A stretch of 64,000 nt of DNA from Archivesica marissinica (Eukaryota > Mollusca > Bivalvia > Venerida > Vesicomyidae), in assembly GCA_014843695.1 (NCBI GenBank), contig CM026400.1, positions 12,466,067 through 12,530,066 on the forward strand. Direction: 5' to 3'. Made by a program: the position numbers and the translations under genes. This document shows positions 57,656-64,000 of the stretch, piece after piece. How positions within the stretch are numbered: position 1 is the first letter of the stretch; the number at the start of each line of letters is the position of its first letter. The notes beneath the pieces were generated by a model. That model saw nothing but the letters and a program-made list of their open reading frames with translations. It was not told the DNA's origin and ran no database searches.

Positions 57656-58010
57656 TATTTCGGGGTTTTACGCCTGCATCAGCACCATTTTGGGCTATAT
57701 CGCCGGCGGGCAGTTACCTAACAACACCTTTCCTGGGCAGGCTCCAGCGGTTAACCAGTACTTGGGTGCACCAACCTCCGTAAGAAACTGCCAACTTTTT
57801 CATCTAAATGAGTTATGTTATATTTCGGGTTTTACACCTGCATCAGCACCATTTTGGGCTATATCGCCGGCGGGCAGTTTACCTAACAACACCTTTCCTG
57901 GGCAGGCTCCAGCGGTTAACCAGTACTTGGGTGCACCAACCTCCGTAAGAAACTGCCAACTTTTCATATAAATGAGACACGGCCTGAGAGTGACCATGGA
58001 GGCGGCGGAC
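57656..58010 (-). mobile_element. two tandem SINE family A bodies (inverted)
   Basis: Two copies (57656-57815 and 57819-58010) of the family A body, each with GCATCAGCACCATTTTGGGC, CTATATCGCCGGCGGGCAG and CACCAACCTCCGTAAGAAAC. The second continues into a shortened tRNA-like head (GACACGGCCTGAGAGTGACC, ATGGAGGCGGC). They end 15 bp from exon 58026-58110. An open + frame across them (57690-57971) is only translated SINE. Confidence 0.85.
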
Positions 58011-58025
58011 AGACAGACAGAATAC

Positions 58026-58110
58026 CTGCGGTGAGGAATGAGGTTATTGAACAGTACCATGCTGCCATACGGGACCGGAACTGTTCTAAGCTGCTTGTCC
58101 ACATCCACAC
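58026..58110 (-). CDS. phytanoyl-CoA dioxygenase-family protein, internal exon with the distal metal-binding His
   Basis: Acceptor GATTTAG|GT, donor CGCAG|GTATTC, 85 nt. With one base from the previous exon it encodes GVDVDKQLRTVPVPYGSMVL and FNNLIPHR. PVPYG-x-x-x-x-x-NN-x-IPHRS is characteristic of the family, and His of IPHRS is the expected third iron ligand of the HxD...H triad. The HxD part lies in exons not in this window. Confidence 0.85.
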
Positions 58111-58214
58111 CTAAATCACAAACAAACACAAGAATTATGTTTCATCTCAATTACAACAATGTTGGGGGGGGGGTAACATTTAGCTTTTAGTGCTATTATT
58201 GGAGTAAGACCACG

Positions 58215-58950
58215 GGTGGCCCCACATATAGTGGCGATATATCATTACGCTAGGATTCCAACATATAGCGGTGAGATGTCATTATGCTAGGATTCCAACA
58301 TATAGCGGTGAGATGTCATTATGCTAGGATTCCAACATATAGCGGTGAGATGTCATTATGCTAGGATTCCAACATATAGCGGAGATATGTCATTATGCTA
58401 GGATTCCAACATATAGCGGAGATATGTCATTATGCTAGGATTCCAACATATAGCGGAGATATGTCATTATGCTAGGATTCCAACATATAGTGGTGAGATG
58501 TCATTATGCTAGGATTCCAACATATAGCGGAGAGATGTCATTATGCTAGGATTCCAACATATAGCGGAGAGATATCATTATGTTAGGATTGCAACATATA
58601 GCGGTGAGATATCATTATGCTAGGATTCCAACATATAGCGGAGAGATGTCATTATGCTAGGATTCCAACATATAGCGGCGAGATATCATTATGCTAGGAT
58701 TCCAACATATAGCGGTGAGATATCATTATGCTAGGATTCCAACATATAGCGGTGAGATATCATTATGCTAGGATTCCAACATATAGCGGTGAGATATCAT
58801 TATGCTAGGATTCCAACATATAGCGGAGAGATATCATTATGCTAGGATTGCAACATATAGCGGCGATATGTCATTATGCTAGGATTCCAACATATAGCAG
58901 CGATATATCATTATGCTAAGATTCCAACATATAGCGGAGATATGTCATTA
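58215..58950. repeat. 37-bp minisatellite in the dioxygenase gene intron
   Basis: About 20 units of TATAGCGGTGAGATGTCATT plus ATGCTAGGATTCCAACA. Variants GGAGATATGTC and GGAGAGATATC cluster in blocks. Confidence 0.94.
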
Positions 58951-58951
58951 T

Positions 58952-59055
58952 TGGAACAAGCTGCCAACAAGCATCACTGACACATTGGACATCGAGGTCT
59001 TCAACGCTGCCCTCCACGCACAGGTAGCAGTCCCTCCTCTGTCCTCAGCGTAGAC
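58952..59055 (+). pseudogene. possible non-LTR reverse transcriptase C-terminal remnant
   Basis: TATTGGAACAAGCTGCCAAC translates YWNKLPTSITDTLDIEVFNA, followed by ALHAQVAVPPLSSA and stop TAG at 59052. The WN-x-LP-x-x-I...F motif is a common ending of LINE reverse-transcriptase ORFs. The match is short and no upstream RT domain is present, so this is tentative. Confidence 0.3.
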
Positions 59056-59239
59056 AGCTAGTGGGTGAACATAGTTTTAATAGGGCTATTTCACGATGAC
59101 GTCGTGCAATGTTTAGCGCAATGCATTCTGGGATAGGCGCGGGGCGGATATTGCAAGTAACAAATAAGGCGGAAACAATAATTCGACTTGCAGAATTGTG
59201 TGTACATAGTTTTATAATTTTATATATACGGAACGTTTT

Positions 59240-59380
59240 AGCTGTACATGTACAGCCTTGCAAGATGTGACATTAGCTGTACATGTACAGCCTTGCAAGA
59301 TGTGACATTAGCTGTACATGTACAGCCTTGCAAGATGTGACATTAGCTGTACATGTACAGCCTTGCAAGATGTGACCATC
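59240..59380. repeat. 35-bp tandem repeat with a perfect 16-bp palindrome, four copies
   Basis: Each unit holds GCTGTACATGTACAGC, its own reverse complement, followed by CTTGCAAGATGTGACATTA. Copies are almost identical. Confidence 0.92.
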
Positions 59381-59689
59381 TTGCCCAAACCTACACAGGA
59401 CAAAGTAGGCCTACATTCCAGTCATGGATTTCTGTCCTTAAACGGAAGAAGAGGACCAAAGTTATATATATAGTTTTCTCCGCATCTTGCACAGAGCATT
59501 TCAATACGATACTTTGGCTTCCTATCTGATCACCTCGTCAGTTAGCCTGGGTTCCAGCCTGTCGATTTTTCACATTTTAACTTCTGGCAATATGATCAGA
59601 AACTCAACACGACCCAATTAATAGTCTCGGTGTTAAAATATATATATTTAGTTTATACAAATTAATTTTTTTAGCTCGATTGCGAAACA

Positions 59690-59857
59690 AGTTCTTTCAT
59701 CTTTCACTCTCGAGACCTCATTCCTGATGGAATCCATCGCCATGAATGAGAGAGAAGAGGCAATGTGGAATTTAAATGCCTTGCCTACGGGCCCACTCGT
59801 AACGGCTCCAGCGAGCCTGAAGCGAACGCGCTACCACTGCGCTATCACGACTTCCAC
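59690..59857 (-). mobile_element. tRNA-derived SINE (family D)
   Basis: On the - strand: GTGGAAGTCGTGATAGCGCA, GTGGTAGCGCGTTCGCTTCA, GGCTCGCTGGAGCC, GGCATTTAAATTCCACATTG, GATTCCATCAGGAATGAGGT. Clear partner of the copy at 48060-48237. Confidence 0.7.
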
Positions 59858-60014
59858 AATATATTTATTTGACTGTCCAGGACAAATATATCGACGCCTG
59901 TTCCCAGGCTAGTTGTCAGTGTACGTATATGTTTGAACAAATATATATATATAAAGTTGTAAACAGACCAAATTGACTGGGAAGAAACTGAAAGATATGG
60001 AACATAGACTGTAC

Positions 60015-60096
60015 CGAGAGTATGTATCATTTCGTCTTCCGTCAGCATAGTGTACCACGTGTCTCTCCAGCAACACTGGTGCCCGCGTTCTATGAA
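60015..60096 (-). CDS. phytanoyl-CoA dioxygenase-family protein, most upstream exon in the window
   Basis: Acceptor ATTTCAG|TTC, donor CTCG|GTACAG, 82 nt. Encodes FIERGHQCCWRDTWYTMLTE then DEMIHTL and the first base of Gly. The frame is fixed because the final single base joins the two leading bases of the exon at 58110, giving HTLG-VDVDK. WRDTWY followed by an EMxxTLG segment before PVPYG fits the family. Exons further 5' are not seen between 60100 and 64000. Confidence 0.7.
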
Positions 60097-60244
60097 CTGA
60101 AATATTATACAACAACAGTAATGCAATAATATATATAATCTTCTGTCTAACTCGGACATGGCTCTGGTACTACTAGGCGGGGGATTGGTAATTTGGGGCT
60201 CTAAGGTTTTCGAAAGCGAGAAAGCAAGCTGCTACATTGTGTTT

Positions 60245-60400
60245 GTGGTTTTAAACTCGTATAAACGGCTTAGGTAATATGGCGACTCTCCAGCTATTGG
60301 CCTAGGAAGATCCGGGTGCACCTCCGATAAAAAGTTCAAGGCACGGGTAGAACCACCGACCTACTGCTAGCCAGCTGGATAGCGTCCTCGCATGAAATAA
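60245..60400. repeat. dispersed repeat fragment related to 17470-17645
   Basis: ATATGGCGACTCTCCAGCTA, GATCCGGGTGCACCTCCG, GGTAGAACCACCGACCTACT and AGCCAGCTGG follow the order of the fragment at 17470. Class uncertain. Confidence 0.4.
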
Positions 60401-60404
60401 TTCA

Positions 60405-60492
60405 ACACCCCTATGGGATTCGAACCGTACAGCGGTGAGAGCAGGTGATTTTACCGTCAACGGCCTTAACTACACGACCACAAAGGCCCCAA
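60405..60492 (-). mobile_element. tRNA-like SINE head (family H)
   Basis: On the - strand: GGGGCCTTTGTGGTCGTGTA, GTTAAGGCCGTTGACGG, CTCTCACCGCTGTACGGTTC, GAATCCCATAGGGG. The A- and B-box regions are intact, with a long variable region as in Leu/Ser tRNAs. No body recognised. Confidence 0.6.
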
Positions 60493-60587
60493 ACGTTGAT
60501 AGTACATAACAAGTGATAAGTAGTTGGTTCGAAACTGCAAATACCGAACAACCTTTTTAAGTAGTGATACAAGGAATGGAAAGAAGC

Positions 60588-61318
60588 ACCACCCCTCCCT
60601 CCCCTTCGTGGTACTGACGGATTGCCACACATCCCTCCCCCCTTCGTGGTACCGACGGATTGCCGCACATCCCCTCCCGCCTTCGTGGTACCGACGGATT
60701 GCCGCACATCCCCTCCTCCCTTCGTGGTACTGACGGATTGCCGCACATCCCCTCCCCCACTTCGTGGTACCGACGGATTGCCGCACATCCCCTCCCGCCT
60801 TCGTGGTACCGACGGATTGCCGCACATCCCCCCCCCTTTGTGGTACTGACGGATTGCCGCACATCCCCTCCCCCCTTTGTGGTACTGACGGATTGCCGCA
60901 CATCCCCTCCCCCCTTTGTGGTACTGACGATTGCCGCACATCCCTCCCCCCTTTGTGGTTGACGATTGCCGCACATCCCCTCCCCCCTTTGTGGTACTGA
61001 CGGATTGCCGCACATCCCCTCCCCCCTTTGTGGTACTGACAGATTGCCGCACATCCCCTCCCTTTGTGGTTGTTGGTTTTGTGGTGGGGTTGGTTTCCCC
61101 TTCGTGGTACTGACGGATTGCCGCACATCCACTCCCTCCCCTTCGTGGTACTGACGGATTGCCGCACATCCCCTCCCTCCCCTTCGTGGTACTGACAGAT
61201 TGCCGCACATCCCCTCCTCTCCTTTGTGGTACTGACGGATTGCCACACATCCCCTCCCTCCCTTTCGTGGTACTGACGGATTGCCACACATCCCCTCCCT
61301 CCACTTCGTGGTACTGGC
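60588..61318. repeat. 39-bp C-rich minisatellite
   Basis: About 18 units of TTCGTGGTACTGACGGATTG plus CCGCACATCCCCTCCCCCC. Some units have T for C in TTTGTGG, and a short unrelated insertion lies near 61070-61100. Strong strand asymmetry (C-rich top strand). Confidence 0.94.
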
Positions 61319-61350
61319 TGTTTTGGAAAGCCTCATTACTCTCCAACTTA

Positions 61351-61642
61351 CAGACAGATCTGTAGTCCAGTGGTTAACACTTTGGACTGGTAATCCAGGG
61401 ATCGTAGGTTCGATTCCCCGTTTGGCCCTAATAAAATTATAACAGTCTTTCAGATGGGACGTTAAACCGAGGTCTCGTGTCGGTGCTTTACACTGTGCAC
61501 GTAAAAGAACCGGAGCAGACTCTGTAATGGGTCTCTGTCTGTATCATGCACTATCCTCCAAAATCTAAAATAACTAATCTCTTCAGGAGGCGTCGCTCAT
61601 ATGGGCAACCGGTAGCGACGATAAATAAACGTAAAACACACT
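61351..61642 (+). mobile_element. tRNA-derived SINE (family B) abutting the assembly gap
   Basis: GATCTGTAGTCCAGTGGTTA, CTGGTAATCCAGGGATCG, B box AGGTTCGATTCCCCG, body CAGATGGGACGTTAAACCGA, GGAGGCGTCGCTCATATGGG and tail GATAAATAAACGTAAAACAC, where the Ns begin. A near full-length match to 11820-12125. Confidence 0.88.
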
Positions 61643-62642
61643 NNNNNNNNNNNNNNNNNNNNNNNNNNNNNNNNNNNNNNNNNNNNNNNNNNNNNNNNNN
61701 NNNNNNNNNNNNNNNNNNNNNNNNNNNNNNNNNNNNNNNNNNNNNNNNNNNNNNNNNNNNNNNNNNNNNNNNNNNNNNNNNNNNNNNNNNNNNNNNNNNN
61801 NNNNNNNNNNNNNNNNNNNNNNNNNNNNNNNNNNNNNNNNNNNNNNNNNNNNNNNNNNNNNNNNNNNNNNNNNNNNNNNNNNNNNNNNNNNNNNNNNNNN
61901 NNNNNNNNNNNNNNNNNNNNNNNNNNNNNNNNNNNNNNNNNNNNNNNNNNNNNNNNNNNNNNNNNNNNNNNNNNNNNNNNNNNNNNNNNNNNNNNNNNNN
62001 NNNNNNNNNNNNNNNNNNNNNNNNNNNNNNNNNNNNNNNNNNNNNNNNNNNNNNNNNNNNNNNNNNNNNNNNNNNNNNNNNNNNNNNNNNNNNNNNNNNN
62101 NNNNNNNNNNNNNNNNNNNNNNNNNNNNNNNNNNNNNNNNNNNNNNNNNNNNNNNNNNNNNNNNNNNNNNNNNNNNNNNNNNNNNNNNNNNNNNNNNNNN
62201 NNNNNNNNNNNNNNNNNNNNNNNNNNNNNNNNNNNNNNNNNNNNNNNNNNNNNNNNNNNNNNNNNNNNNNNNNNNNNNNNNNNNNNNNNNNNNNNNNNNN
62301 NNNNNNNNNNNNNNNNNNNNNNNNNNNNNNNNNNNNNNNNNNNNNNNNNNNNNNNNNNNNNNNNNNNNNNNNNNNNNNNNNNNNNNNNNNNNNNNNNNNN
62401 NNNNNNNNNNNNNNNNNNNNNNNNNNNNNNNNNNNNNNNNNNNNNNNNNNNNNNNNNNNNNNNNNNNNNNNNNNNNNNNNNNNNNNNNNNNNNNNNNNNN
62501 NNNNNNNNNNNNNNNNNNNNNNNNNNNNNNNNNNNNNNNNNNNNNNNNNNNNNNNNNNNNNNNNNNNNNNNNNNNNNNNNNNNNNNNNNNNNNNNNNNNN
62601 NNNNNNNNNNNNNNNNNNNNNNNNNNNNNNNNNNNNNNNNNN
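61643..62642. other. assembly gap, exactly 1000 Ns
   Basis: A round length, so a placeholder; the true distance is unknown. It sits between a SINE tail and a minisatellite, both hard to assemble through. Confidence 1.
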
Positions 62643-64000
62643 ATAGTCGTACATCTCTCCCCCTAGCAAATTATATACAAACATTTTATGATAGTCGTAC
62701 ATCTCTCCCCCTAGCAAATTATATAGAAACGGTTTGTGATAGTCGTTCATCTCTCCCCCTAGCAAATTATATACAAACATTTTATGATAGTCGTACATCT
62801 CTCCCCCTAGCAAATTATATAGAAACGGTTTGTGAATCTCTCCCCCTAGCAAATTATATAGAAACGGTTTGTGATAGTCGTACATCTCTCCCCCTAGCAA
62901 ATTATATACAAACGGTTTGTGATAGTCGTACATCTCTCCCCCTAGCAAATTATATACAAACATTTTATGATAGTCGTACATCTCTCCCCCTAGCAAATTA
63001 TATAGAAACGGTTTGTGATAGTCGTTCATCTCTCCCCCTAGCAAATTATATACAAACATTTTATGATAGTCGTACATCTCTCCCCCTAGCAAATTATATA
63101 GAAACGGTTTGTGAATCTCTCCCCCTAGCAAATTATATAGAAACGGTTTGTGATAGTCGTACATCTCTCCCCCTAGCAAATTATATACAAACGGTTTGTG
63201 ATCGTACATCTCTCCCCCTAGCAAATTATATACAAACGGTTTGTGATAGTCGTACATCTCTCCCCCTAGCAAATTATATACAAACATTTTATGATAGTCG
63301 TACATCTCTCCCCCTAGCAAATTATATACAAACGGTTTGTGATAGTCGTACATCTCTCCCCCTAGCAAATTATATACAAACGGTTTGTGATAGTCGTACA
63401 TCTCTCCCCCTAGCAAATTATATACAAACGGTTTGTGATAGTCGTACATCTCTCCCCCTAGCAAATTATATACAAACATTTTATGATAGTCGTACATCTC
63501 TCCCCCTAGCAAATTATATACAAACGGTTTGTGATAGTCGTACATCTCTCCCCCTAGCAAATTATATACAAACGGTTGTGATAGTCGTACATCTCTCCCC
63601 TAGCAAATTATATACAAACGGTTTGTGATAGTCGTACATCTCTCCCCCTAGCAAATTATATACAAACATTTTATGATAGTCGTACATCTCTCCCCCTAGC
63701 AAATTATATACAAACGGTTTGTGATAGTCGTACATCTCTCCCCCTAGCAAATTATATACAAACATTTTATGATAGTCGTACATCTCTCCCCCTAGCAAAT
63801 TATATAGAAACGGTTTGTGATAGTCGTACATCTCTCCCCCTAGCAAATTATATACAAACATGTGATAGTCGTACATCTCTCCCCCTAGCAAATTATATAC
63901 AAACATGTGATAGTCGTACATCTCTCCCCCTAGCAAATTATATACAAACATGTTGTGATAGTCGTACATCTTGCTCCCTAGCAAATTATATACAAACATT
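62643..64000 (-). repeat. 48-bp minisatellite, about 28 copies, running off the window end
   Basis: Units of ATAGTCGTACATCTCTCCCC, CTAGCAAATTATATACAAAC and GGTTTGTG or ATTTTATG. The unit is 16 codons, so one - strand frame reads GGEMYDYHKPFVYNLL repeatedly. Most indels are 3 or 12 bases, but two single-base losses near 63575-63592 shift the frame. Both array edges are missing (gap on the left, window end on the right). Confidence 0.95.

Noticed and set aside
57690..57971. + strand ORF with two repeats of GYIAGGQLPNNTFPGQAPAV
   Set aside because: It is translated SINE family A sequence, present in tandem and inverted here.
60411..61346. - strand ORFs reading REGMCGNPSVPRRG repeats
   Set aside because: 39-bp minisatellite translated in three frames; the tail of one ORF runs through a SINE head.

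Overview
This is a metazoan nuclear genome window. It has spliced genes with GT-AG introns, many tRNA-derived SINEs, Tc1/piggyBac/hAT-like transposon debris, and a run of exactly 1000 Ns marking a scaffold gap. The SINE types, and the style of the palindromic repeats, suggest a lophotrochozoan, most likely a mollusc; that is an inference from repeat style. Summing the arrays listed below, about 38 kb of the 63 kb of real sequence is tandem repeat, made of more than twenty unrelated unit types.

Two genes can be supported. (1) A complete ZMYND19 (MIZIP) orthologue lies on the + strand at 13058..46437. It has six coding exons (51+60+107+278+115+100 nt including the stop), consistent phases, GT-AG junctions throughout, and a 236-residue product ending in a MYND zinc finger. 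(2) The 3' part of a phytanoyl-CoA dioxygenase-family gene lies on the - strand, convergent with ZMYND19. Its exons are at 60096..60015, 58110..58026, 57259..57085 and a last exon near 56873..56759; the upstream exons are outside the window or in the gap. The last exon appears to carry a frameshift relative to the family.

Layout: 1-9862 is a 34-bp satellite. 9911-11792 is a Tc1-like element with a dead transposase and nested SINEs. 11.8-12.8 kb holds SINEs, including an inverted pair. 13.06-46.44 kb is ZMYND19, whose introns consist mostly of minisatellites and MITEs. 46.7-56.7 kb is intergenic minisatellites and MITEs. 56.76-60.1 kb is the dioxygenase gene. 60.4-64 kb is SINEs, two minisatellites and the gap.

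The most striking observation concerns ZMYND19 exons 2, 3 and 5. In each, the end of the exon together with its own 5' splice site is the first unit of a minisatellite that fills the start of the following intron (units of about 55-57, 40 and 25 bp; about 10, 77 and 37 copies). Three of the gene's five introns therefore begin with an array of duplicated splice donors. In each case the reading frame meets a stop just past the first donor, so use of any later donor would truncate the protein. I know of no described system of this kind. Similar tandem growth of the end of a piggyBac-like MITE, and a derived inverted copy of the 34-bp satellite inside intron 1, suggest that this genome tandemly amplifies many kinds of founder sequence.
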